Shown here: positions 17,354 through 25,184 of the stretch, in pieces | Position numbering within the stretch: the first letter of the stretch is position 1 | How the letters are laid out: every line of letters starts with the position of its first letter | DNA from: Pseudomonas saxonica | GTDB lineage: Bacteria; Pseudomonadota; Gammaproteobacteria; Pseudomonadales; Pseudomonadaceae | NCBI RefSeq assembly: GCF_007858365.1 | Contig: NZ_VFIO01000012.1 | Coordinates: forward strand, 62,001 to 126,000 | Direction of reading: 5' to 3' | DNA length: 64,000 nt | Position numbers and translations under genes: made by a program | The notes under the pieces: model-generated | What the model saw: the letters and a program-made list of their open reading frames with translations, nothing else | Told to the model about the DNA's origin: nothing | The model's database searches: none

Positions 17354-18270
17354 GCTTGCTGCCTGCGCAAGGGTTTGGCACGGGCGAGGGTCAGGTTTAA
17401 CCGCTTGAGCAGCGCTTCAGGCGTTTCATTGACCGCCATCACCACGGCGGTGCTGGCCGCCAAATACAACCGCTCCCCTTGCAAGCGGGTTTTGTGCGCC
17501 AGGCCTTGTACTGCTTGTTGCAGCTCCAGTGCCAGCAAACGCGCCTGGCTTTCGCCGGTATTGGGCAGGAGCACCACAAAGCGGTCGCCCGCCAGTCGGC
17601 AGAGCAGATCATGACGGCGCAGGTTGAGCAGCACCAATTGACTGAGGGCTTGCAACACGGCGTCACCTTCAGCGTGGCCGTACTGCTGATTGATCGCACT
17701 AAAGTCGTCAATATCCAGTGCCAGCAATGACAGGGGCTGTTGCTGCTCAAGGCTTTGGGTCAGGCAATCGCTGATTTGCCGTTTGAGGTAATCAGCGCCG
17801 CCCAGCGGAGTGAGTTTGTCGAACAGGCGATGCTCGCGAAACACCCGTTCACGCTTCTCCATCTGCTGATTGATTGCTTGTTGCTCGCGGTGCCAGTGGT
17901 ACAGACCAATCGTCAGCAAGACCATGCCGATGGGCATTGGTCCTGACTCCAGCCAGTGATCCCAACTGATGTGCTTGGGCAGGCGGATAAACTCATCGAG
18001 CACGTCCATCCACCATGACAAAAACATACAACTCAGGCCGAGAGCGAGGTAGTTAGTGACCCGTCCGGTGGGCCGGCTTTTAAGCACCAGTACCAGCCAG
18101 AACACCATAAACAGCGCAGTACCGCCTTCGCCGACGATGTCCAGCCATTGCCATTCATGGAAGGATTTGGCCGTACCAAAGGCCAGGGTCAGCCATAGAT
18201 CGATATTGGCTGCCAGCAACAGCAGACCGAGGGTCCAGCGATGGTGTTTAAGTATGTTGAGCCAGCTCAT
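17350..18270 (-). CDS. Membrane GGDEF-domain protein with degenerate active-site motif
   Basis: 306 residues from ATG 18270 (an in-frame ATG at 18285 adds five). About four membrane helices fill residues 8-140, then a short linker and a GGDEF domain. The active-site motif, normally RxGGDEF, reads RLAGDRF, so the first glycine and the catalytic glutamate are changed; diguanylate cyclase activity is doubtful. The DIDDFSAINQQYGHAEGD metal/substrate stretch is better kept. It may act as a c-di-GMP or GTP sensor, or as a dead partner. It is cotranscribed with the AraC regulator downstream. Confidence 0.82.
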   Translation of the reverse strand: MSWLNILKHHRWTLGLLLLAANIDLWLTLAFGTAKSFHEWQWLDIVGEGGTALFMVFWLVLVLKSRPTGRVTNYLALGLSCMFLSWWMDVLDEFIRLPKHISWDHWLESGPMPIGMVLLTIGLYHWHREQQAINQQMEKRERVFREHRLFDKLTPLGGADYLKRQISDCLTQSLEQQQPLSLLALDIDDFSAINQQYGHAEGDAVLQALSQLVLLNLRRHDLLCRLAGDRFVVLLPNTGESQARLLALELQQAVQGLAHKTRLQGERLYLAASTAVVMAVNETPEALLKRLNLTLARAKPLRRQQA

Positions 18271-18401
18271 TTTTGTTCTACCCAAACGTGGTAACGGCCA
18301 GCAGAACAGAGGTGTGTGACAACGGTGTTACAAGATGTGTAGGTCAAATCAGCTCAAGGATCATGTCGAGAAATATTTATAAGCGCCCTAAAACCGGGCG
18401 T

Positions 18402-19147
18402 TTGATTCTGCCTTTGACCTTGCCTTTGACCTTGCCTTTGACCTTGCCTTTGACCTTGCCTTTGACCTTGCTTTTGATCTTGCTTTTGATCTTGATCTTG
18501 ATCTGCCGCCCCTTCGGGAGGCCGAGAGGAGGTTTCGCGGAGTGGGTCGACCGGCATGGATGCCGGGAGAGCTGCGATCGGGCCATGGATGGCCCGTCGC
18601 AGCGTGCCCACGGAGCGGGACCGGAGCGAGGGCCGTACGCGGGGGCGGAAGCGTTTTGGTTACTTTGTCATGGTCCGACACTCGGCTTTTGCAAAGTGAC
18701 ACGCCGTAAGGGCGTAACCCGTAGATAGTCGTTAAGCATCAAATGGATATGTACACGGTTTTCATCACTGGAGCGCCGAGTACATATCCATTTGTTGTAT
18801 TAAACCTTTCTACGGGTTCCGCCCTTACGGCGGCTCACTTTTGTCAAACAGCCGAGTGTCGGACCACCACAAAAATAAGCAAAAAGTCCTTGCCCTACCA
18901 TACGGCCGAGCTCGCCTAGGCTCGCCCGGTGCCAGAACGAAGGCACTGTTATGGGGGCCCGCCGCGACGGGCCATCCTTGGCCCGATCGCGGCTGGCTCG
19001 GCGTCCTGCCTCGCCACCCCCATAACAGCACCTGCGTTCAGCCTCCTGTGATGGGCCCCAGTGTCGTTCCCACTGTTTCGGTGGCAGCAGTGAGATGGTT
19101 TTTAAAAACTAAAAACTAAAAACTAAAAGCCAAAAGCTAAAAACCAA
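18402..19147. repeat. Composite nested-palindrome element, copy C (type 1 arm / core / type 2 arm)
   Basis: Fills most of the divergent gap between the GGDEF and TonB-receptor genes. The left tip is made of CTTTGACCTTGC-like 12-mers turning into CTTGAT (18409-18503). The type 1 arm runs from 18504 to about 18660. The hairpin ACGCC-gtaag-GGCGT is at 18703-18717. The core CAAATGGATATGTAC pairs 18740-18754 with 18780-18794 and is the longest of the three copies. The right half has the GTAAG-loop hairpin near 18820-18834, a type 2 arm with GCCGCGA/TCGCGGC near 18960-18992, and AAAAACT 7-mers (19098-19145). Its left arm is nearly identical to the right arm of copy A. No credible ORF is inside. Confidence 0.85.
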
Positions 19148-19219
19148 GCGGGGTCAAATCAGCTCATTTGCCTCCAAAATCCTATTCAAAAGCCCATTTT
19201 CAACGGGCTTGGCCAACCA

Positions 19220-19253
19220 CTGTCACAGCTTTGTCATTCACCGACCCTAGCGT
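19220..19253 (+). promoter_or_regulatory. PHO box (PhoB site) and -10 region of the phytate operon
   Basis: CTGTCAC (19220-19226), AGCT, TTGTCAT (19231-19237) fits the PhoB consensus of two 7-bp CTGTCAT-like repeats spaced by 4 bases, which takes the place of a -35 box. A TAGCGT hexamer (19248-19253) lies 10 bases further, the usual PhoB-class spacing to the -10. It reads toward the TonB-receptor gene, 60 bases away. Confidence 0.75.
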
Positions 19254-19313
19254 TCGCTCCCAAGTTGTCGGGCCATTTGCCCGGCCTGTCGCGGGATTTC
19301 GGGGGGAGCAAAC

Positions 19314-21845
19314 ATGTACAAGTGTCGGAGCAGAACGCAGTGGGTCGGCTTTACGTTCAGTGCAGTGGCACTGGCCATCGCCAGCGAGCGCCTGAGCGCT
19401 GCCGAGACCGCCATCGGCGCCACTGAACACGTTGAAGTAGTAGGGCAAGCCGCCAGCCTGGACAAGGCGCTCAAGCAACAACGCAACTCGGACAACATCG
19501 AAAACGTCGTACACGCCGACGGCGTTGCGCAGCTGCCAGACGCCAACGTCGCCGAGGCTGTGCAACGCTTGCCAGGCATCAGCATCGAACGCGATCAGGG
19601 CGAAGGTCGCTTCGTCAGCGTGCGGGGCCTTGGCCCCGACCTCAACAGCGTGACCATCAACGGCACGCTGGTGCCGTCACCAGAAAGCGCCCGCCGCGCG
19701 GTGGCTCTGGATGTGTTGCCCTCCGAACTGGTGCAGTCGCTGTCGGTCATCAAAACCCTGACCCCGGACATGGATGCCAACTCCCTCGGCGGCACGGTCG
19801 ATGTGCAAAGCCTGTCGGCTTTCGACCATGGAGGCTTGTTTTACACCGGCACAACACAGGCCAGTTATAACGATAAAAGCGCGCAAACCAGCCCTAAAGT
19901 GTCAGGGGCCATCAGTGACCGCTTCAGCCTGGGCGACGGTATTGATAACTTTGGCGTCGCTGCCGCGCTGAGTTGGAATAAACGCGACTTTCGTTCAGAT
20001 AACGTCGAGACCGCCGGTGACTGGGACTTTACCGATGGCGCCCGTTTGAACAGCTTTGAGCAACGGGTCTACGACATCAGCCGCGAACGCACCGGCGGGG
20101 GGCTTAATTTCGATTACAAGCCTGACGACGACACCAGCCTGTACCTGCGCACGCTGTACAGCCGCTTCAAGGACAGCGAAACCCGCAACTCCACGGCCCT
20201 CGAATTTGCTGACCCTCAGGCCGCAGGCGAGCTGGGCGATGCCAAGGCCAAGCGCAAGCTCAAACAGCGTGAAGAAACCCAGGAAATTCAGTCTTATGTG
20301 TTCGGCGGTGAACGCAGCATGGGCCTGTGGACGCTGAGCGGGCAGGCCGGCTACAGCAAGTCCAGCGAAGACAGCCCGGGGCATATCGCCGGGGCTACGT
20401 TTAAAGGCAATTCCCGCTTCGCCGACAGCGGTTTTTATGACACTGAAAAACCGCGTCCGATCATTGGCGCGGGGTTTTATGACCCCAATAATTTCAGCCT
20501 CGACAAGGTGGATTGGGAAGAGCAAAACACTAAGGACACCGAGAAGAACATTCGCCTCGATCTGGCGCGCGATTACGACGTGCAGGGTTACGCCTCGCAG
20601 GTCAAATTCGGCGGCAAGGTCAGCCGTCGCCACAAAGACAACGACCTCAATGCCTGGGTTTATGAAGACTTCTCTGATCTGGGCTACAGCGACGATCAGC
20701 TCAATCTCAATCAGTTCGCCAAAGGCTCGGTGCACTATTCATTGGGCCAGTTCGGCCCCGGCATCAGTGGCAGTGCCATCAAGGATTTGATCGGCGGGCT
20801 GAACCGTGATGACTTCTATGACGAGCAAGAGTCGCGGGCCAATGATTTCACCATGCGCGAAGACATCAACGCGGCGTATGTGATGAACACAGTCGATATC
20901 GATGACTGGCGCTTTATCGCAGGTCTGCGCTACGAAGGCACCGAGTTCGAGGCCAAAGGCACTGGCGTGCGCAATGGTGTGTTTGAGGACGAAGACACCC
21001 AGCGTGATTACCACCATTGGTTACCGGGGCTGCATGCCCGTTACCAGTTAGCCAAAAACACCCAGGTGCGCGCTGCCTGGACCAACACCGTGGTGCGTCC
21101 GACCTTCGGCCAACTGGCACCGGGTTTTGTCATCGACGATGACGTGGCCGAGTTCGGCAACCCAAACCTAAAACCCTTGGAGTCGAGCAACTTCGATTTG
21201 GGTATCGAACACTTTATGGGCCACGCGGGCACGGTGTCGGCGTTCCTGTTTTACAAAGACATCAAGAACTTCGTTTACAACACCGATCTGGCGGGCAGCG
21301 GGGAGTGGGCGGACTTTACTGAAGCCCACAGTTACGCCAATGGTGACAGCGCCAAGCTGTACGGACTTGAACTGGCCTATTCGCAGAAGTTCGACTGGCT
21401 GCCATCGCCGTGGAACGGCGTGATCCTGGGCGCCAACACCACCTTCAGCCGCTCCAAAGCCAGTGTTGAAGGCTTTGATGCGGTGTCCGGCACCACGATC
21501 AAGCGCGATATCGACTTGCCGAGCCAGTCCAAGACCGTTGGCAACCTGATGCTCGGCTGGGAAGACGACAAACTCAGCGTACGCCTGTCGGCCAACTACA
21601 AGTCGGCGTACCTCTATGAACTGGCCGCAATCAACGACAAGGCTCACGACAGCCATGTCGACGCCCAGACCTTCGTCGATTTCAGCGCCCGCTACTCGCT
21701 GACCAAAGACCTGCAGATCAGCTTCGATGCGCAAAACCTTACTGACCAACCTTACTTCGTCTACAGCGGTAACCGTCGCTACAACAACCAGTACGAAGAG
21801 TACGGCCCGACCTACTCGGTGGGGCTGACGTTTACCCACTTCTGA
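19314..21845 (+). CDS. TonB-dependent outer membrane receptor (phytate-module)
   Basis: 843-residue outer-membrane receptor. After a signal region (to about residue 30) comes a TonB-box-like HVEVVGQ, then a plug domain with LPDANVAEAVQRLPGISIER and VRGLGPDLNSVTINGT, then a large beta-barrel ending in aromatic phenylalanine. The plug resembles the Xanthomonas/Caulobacter type of TonB receptor used for sugars and phosphorylated compounds. A PHO box lies upstream, and a phytase plus ExbB/ExbD/TonB lie downstream, so inositol phosphates are the likely cargo. GGAG is 5 bases before the ATG. Confidence 0.88.
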   Translation: MYKCRSRTQWVGFTFSAVALAIASERLSAAETAIGATEHVEVVGQAASLDKALKQQRNSDNIENVVHADGVAQLPDANVAEAVQRLPGISIERDQGEGRFVSVRGLGPDLNSVTINGTLVPSPESARRAVALDVLPSELVQSLSVIKTLTPDMDANSLGGTVDVQSLSAFDHGGLFYTGTTQASYNDKSAQTSPKVSGAISDRFSLGDGIDNFGVAAALSWNKRDFRSDNVETAGDWDFTDGARLNSFEQRVYDISRERTGGGLNFDYKPDDDTSLYLRTLYSRFKDSETRNSTALEFADPQAAGELGDAKAKRKLKQREETQEIQSYVFGGERSMGLWTLSGQAGYSKSSEDSPGHIAGATFKGNSRFADSGFYDTEKPRPIIGAGFYDPNNFSLDKVDWEEQNTKDTEKNIRLDLARDYDVQGYASQVKFGGKVSRRHKDNDLNAWVYEDFSDLGYSDDQLNLNQFAKGSVHYSLGQFGPGISGSAIKDLIGGLNRDDFYDEQESRANDFTMREDINAAYVMNTVDIDDWRFIAGLRYEGTEFEAKGTGVRNGVFEDEDTQRDYHHWLPGLHARYQLAKNTQVRAAWTNTVVRPTFGQLAPGFVIDDDVAEFGNPNLKPLESSNFDLGIEHFMGHAGTVSAFLFYKDIKNFVYNTDLAGSGEWADFTEAHSYANGDSAKLYGLELAYSQKFDWLPSPWNGVILGANTTFSRSKASVEGFDAVSGTTIKRDIDLPSQSKTVGNLMLGWEDDKLSVRLSANYKSAYLYELAAINDKAHDSHVDAQTFVDFSARYSLTKDLQISFDAQNLTDQPYFVYSGNRRYNNQYEEYGPTYSVGLTFTHF

Positions 21846-21867
21846 CCACATTTCCGTATCCGTATCC

Positions 21868-21996
21868 GTAGCAGCTGACGAGCTCTGCGAGGCTGCGGTC
21901 GGCTGCGCAGCAGTCGTAAAACCATTCAACTCGGTTCCTCAGATTCACGAACGCTTCGCGTCCGATCGCAGCCTCGCACTACTCGTCAGCTGCTAC
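21868..21996. repeat. REPIN-like inverted REP pair 2
   Basis: Starts GTAGCAGCTGACGAG and ends in the inverted CTCGTCAGCTGCTAC, with TCGTAAA inside. It sits within the phytate operon, between the receptor and phytase genes, where it could stabilise or separate the two messages. Confidence 0.78.
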
Positions 21997-22036
21997 GGGC
22001 AACGACGTTCTCTAAATAATTACCAAGGCTAAATTC

Positions 22037-23947
22037 ATGACTTTTTCGTTCAAGCGCAACCCCCGATTGCTACCCTTGCTGGCCTGTCTGAGTGCAAGCA
22101 GTGTATATGCCGACATCACCCCGCCCGCGTTGCATTCGTGGTCGCCCAGTAAAGCCCAGGCACTGAGTTATGTGCCCGGTGGCCCGGGCGATCAACGACT
22201 GGCCGTGAGCCGGCGCGATGGGGTGTTATTGCTGGATAAGCAGGGCAAAACCCTGAGCCAGATCAAAGGTTCCTTTGCCGGCCTGGACAGCCGAACCCTG
22301 GGCGATCAGGTGCTGGTGGCCAGCCAGGACAAAACCCGTCAGCAAGTGGTCCTGTTCAGCCTCAACCCTGCGACTGGCAAGTGGCAAGCACCGATGTACT
22401 TGCCGACCCGCGACTACGCGGTCAACGGGGTGTGCCTGTACCGCGACGACGCGAGCAATATCTATCTGTTTACCGTAGGCGAAGAGGGCAAGGGCGAACA
22501 ATGGCTGGTGGCCGCTGATCAGCAACGTTTGAAAACCCCGCGCTTGGTGCGCAGCCTGCCGCTGCCACCCAATGCTGAGTTCTGTCAGGTCGAGGACGGC
22601 ACGCAGCAACTGTTCGTCAACGAAGAGAATGTCGGCTGGTGGGCCTATCCCGCCCACGCCGAGGCGGATGTCTCACGCTTGCCGGTGGCCATGATTGAAC
22701 CGTTCGGCAACCTCAAAAAGTCCGCTGCGGCGATGGCGGTAATGCCGGGCGGCATGCTGGGGCTGGATGCTGAAGCAGCGCAACTCAACCTGTATCAGCA
22801 ACAAGGCAAGCGTTGGACGCCCGTGGCCAGCCTGGCGCTCAAGGGCGTCGTCGAGCCTGAGCACCTGGCGTTGCGCCAAACTGCGCAAGGTGTGCAAGTG
22901 CTGGTGCAGGACGCCAGCAATAATCAGCTGTTTGAAGGCATGCTCGACTGGAAGGCGACGCCAGCACCAGTGGCCCCCGTGTTGCCAATCGTCACACCGG
23001 CCGTACAAACCGATGGAGTGTTGAGCCAGGGCGATGCGGCGGATGACCCGGCCATCTGGGTCCACCCGCAAACCCCGGCTTTGAGCCGGGTACTGGGCAC
23101 CAACAAACAGCAGGGGCTTGAGGTGTATGACCTGCAGGGTAAGCGCGTGCAGCACCTGCCGGTCGGGCGCCTGAACAATGTCGATGTGCGACCTGAATTC
23201 AAACTCTCGGGTCACACGGTGGACTTGGCCGTAGCGACTAACCGTGATCACAACAGCTTGAGCGTGTTCAGCATCGATCGCAGTACCGGCGAGGTTAAAC
23301 CGGCGGGTGAAATTGCCACCGCACTGCCGGACATCTATGGCTTGTGCCTGTTCAAGTCTCCATCGGGCGACATTTACAGCTTTGCCAACGACAAGGACGG
23401 CACCTTTGTGCAGCACCGTCTGTTTGCCAAGGGTGATCAGGTGCAGGGCGAGCAGGTGCGCCAGTTCAACGTTGCGACCCAACCTGAAGGCTGCGTGGCA
23501 GACGATAAACATCAGCGCCTGTTCCTCGGTGAAGAAGATGTGGCGGTGTGGGCGGTGGATGCGCGTCCCGACCAGCCGGCCGAGATGACGTCGGTGATCA
23601 AGGTCGGTGATCAAGTGCATGACGATATCGAAGGCATGGGCTTGTACCAGACCGAGCATGACAACTATCTGGTGATCTCCAGTCAGGGCAACGACAGCTA
23701 CGTGGTGGTCGATGCCGAGCCGCCGTTTGCCGTGCGTGGCGCGTTTCGTGTGGGTGTGAATGCCGAGGCGGGCATTGACGGTGCCTCGGAAACCGACGGT
23801 CTGGAGGTGACTTCGACCAATCTGGGCGGGCCATGGAGCCAAGGCATGCTGGTGGTGCAGGACGGTCGCAAGCGCATGCCCGAGCAGGCCCAGAACTACA
23901 AATACATCCCCTGGAGCGAAGTGGCCAAGGCGTTGCAGTTGCCTTAA
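22037..23947 (+). CDS. 3-phytase, beta-propeller type, two propeller domains
   Basis: 636 residues with a signal peptide cleaved near residue 25 (SVYA). The carboxyl half (about 320-636) is a full beta-propeller phytase domain: DDPAIWVHP, NNVDVR, TNRDHNSLSVFSID, EGCVADDKHQRLFLGEED and the closing ASETDGLEVTSTNLGG. The amino half (about 26-315) is a weaker copy of the same fold, with PDQRL-like and CQVEDGTQQLFVNEENVGWW repeats. Known dual-domain phytases use the incomplete domain to help the active one. It should hydrolyse phytate with calcium in the periplasm or outside, delivering phosphate. The gene follows the TonB receptor in a PhoB-type operon. Confidence 0.88.
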   Translation: MTFSFKRNPRLLPLLACLSASSVYADITPPALHSWSPSKAQALSYVPGGPGDQRLAVSRRDGVLLLDKQGKTLSQIKGSFAGLDSRTLGDQVLVASQDKTRQQVVLFSLNPATGKWQAPMYLPTRDYAVNGVCLYRDDASNIYLFTVGEEGKGEQWLVAADQQRLKTPRLVRSLPLPPNAEFCQVEDGTQQLFVNEENVGWWAYPAHAEADVSRLPVAMIEPFGNLKKSAAAMAVMPGGMLGLDAEAAQLNLYQQQGKRWTPVASLALKGVVEPEHLALRQTAQGVQVLVQDASNNQLFEGMLDWKATPAPVAPVLPIVTPAVQTDGVLSQGDAADDPAIWVHPQTPALSRVLGTNKQQGLEVYDLQGKRVQHLPVGRLNNVDVRPEFKLSGHTVDLAVATNRDHNSLSVFSIDRSTGEVKPAGEIATALPDIYGLCLFKSPSGDIYSFANDKDGTFVQHRLFAKGDQVQGEQVRQFNVATQPEGCVADDKHQRLFLGEEDVAVWAVDARPDQPAEMTSVIKVGDQVHDDIEGMGLYQTEHDNYLVISSQGNDSYVVVDAEPPFAVRGAFRVGVNAEAGIDGASETDGLEVTSTNLGGPWSQGMLVVQDGRKRMPEQAQNYKYIPWSEVAKALQLP

Positions 23948-24009
23948 TCCGGTCATCTGAATCGGTTTCAATCGATATTCATTACGACTCACCCCGCAGG
24001 AGCAACGAC

Positions 24010-24720
24010 ATGCAAGCAACCATGGAACATATGACGATCTGGGGCCTGATTACCGACGCCAGCCTGTTGGTCAAAGGTGTGATGTTGATTTTGCTGCTGG
24101 CTTCAATGGCAAGCTGGTTTTTGATTGTGCGCCGCAGCGCTATTTTGCGTCGCAGCGAGCGAGACATAGACGCCTTCACCCAGCGCATTCGGGCACCCGG
24201 CGAGTTGGGCGCGCTGTACCGCCAAAGCCGGGACAATAGCCATGTCGACGCCGGGGCCGAGCAGGTATTCAGCGCGGCCTACAGCGAATACGCCCAGCTC
24301 AAACAGCAGCCGGGCGTAGAGGCCGAAGGCGTGATGCAGGGGGTTGAACGAGCCCTGTACGTAGCCATCAGCGAACAAGAAATTCGTTTGGAAAAAGGTC
24401 TGCAATTGCTCGCCACGGTGGGCTCGGTCAGCCCCTATATCGGCCTGTTCGGCACGGTGTGGGGGATCATGAATTCTTTTATCGGTTTGTCTCAGGTGCA
24501 ACAGGCCACGTTGTCGACGGTCGCACCGGGCATTGCCGAAGCGCTGATTGCCACGGCCATCGGCCTGTTTGCCGCCATCCCCGCGGTCATTGCCTATAAC
24601 CGCTTTGCGGCCCGTGGCCAGACCTTGCTGACCCGGTATTACAGTCTTGGAAATGAAGTGCAAATGCGCCTCTACCGCAGCTTGCATGCCGGTGCGAGAA
24701 ACATGGCGGCTGCCGCTTAA
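24010..24720 (+). CDS. exbB: ExbB/TolQ/MotA-family proton channel protein
   Basis: 236 residues, starting at ATG 24010, which has AGGAG 7 bases upstream; the frame further upstream overlaps the phytase gene and is rejected. Three membrane helices are visible (about 17-40, 130-155, 175-200), with the conserved GLFGTVWGIMNSFIGL and IAEALIATAIGLFAAIPAVIAYN channel segments. With ExbD it would use the proton gradient to drive TonB. Its place after the phytase gene marks a TonB system dedicated to this receptor. Confidence 0.9.
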   Translation: MQATMEHMTIWGLITDASLLVKGVMLILLLASMASWFLIVRRSAILRRSERDIDAFTQRIRAPGELGALYRQSRDNSHVDAGAEQVFSAAYSEYAQLKQQPGVEAEGVMQGVERALYVAISEQEIRLEKGLQLLATVGSVSPYIGLFGTVWGIMNSFIGLSQVQQATLSTVAPGIAEALIATAIGLFAAIPAVIAYNRFAARGQTLLTRYYSLGNEVQMRLYRSLHAGARNMAAAA

Positions 24721-24737
24721 TCACTGGGAGTGACGAC

Positions 24738-25184
24738 ATGCTTGTTCGACCACAGCGCAAACACGGGCCCAAGGCCGAAATGAACGTAGTGCCCTACATC
24801 GACGTGATGCTGGTGTTGCTGGTGATTTTTATGGTCACCGCGCCGATGTTGACCCAAGGGGTGAAGATCGAGTTGCCGAAGGTCGCCAGCGAAGCCCTGG
24901 TCAACGACAGCCAGCAGCAGATTCTGACCTTGTCGGTCAAGGCTGAGGGCGGCTACTACTGGAATCTGGGCAGCGAGCTGGACACTGAAAACCAGACGGA
25001 CAGTGCGCTCAGCCTGCAAGAGCTGCAAGCGAAGATAGGCGAAGTGGTGGCACGCAAGGGTGACACGCAGGTGTATATCCGTGCAGATAACGAGGCGGGT
25101 TATGGCAGTGTGGTTAAAGCGATGGCGGCCTTGCAGCAAGGGGGCGTCACGAACCTGGGACTGGTGACCGAGGCACCGCAATGA
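24738..25184 (+). CDS. exbD: ExbD/TolR-family biopolymer transport protein
   Basis: 148 residues with one membrane helix near residues 15-37 that carries the essential aspartate (VPYIDVMLVLLVIFMV) and a periplasmic domain ending in TNLGLVTEAPQ. It lies 17 bases after exbB and overlaps the TonB-like gene by 4 bases, so the three are coupled. Confidence 0.92.
   Translation: MLVRPQRKHGPKAEMNVVPYIDVMLVLLVIFMVTAPMLTQGVKIELPKVASEALVNDSQQQILTLSVKAEGGYYWNLGSELDTENQTDSALSLQELQAKIGEVVARKGDTQVYIRADNEAGYGSVVKAMAALQQGGVTNLGLVTEAPQ

Noticed and set aside
18273..19119. ORFs of up to 151 residues within composite repeat copy C
   Set aside because: Same low-complexity repeat translations; no conservation expected beyond the repeat itself.
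22673..24019. 448-residue ORF on the minus strand
   Set aside because: Antisense shadow of the phytase gene with no recognisable domain.
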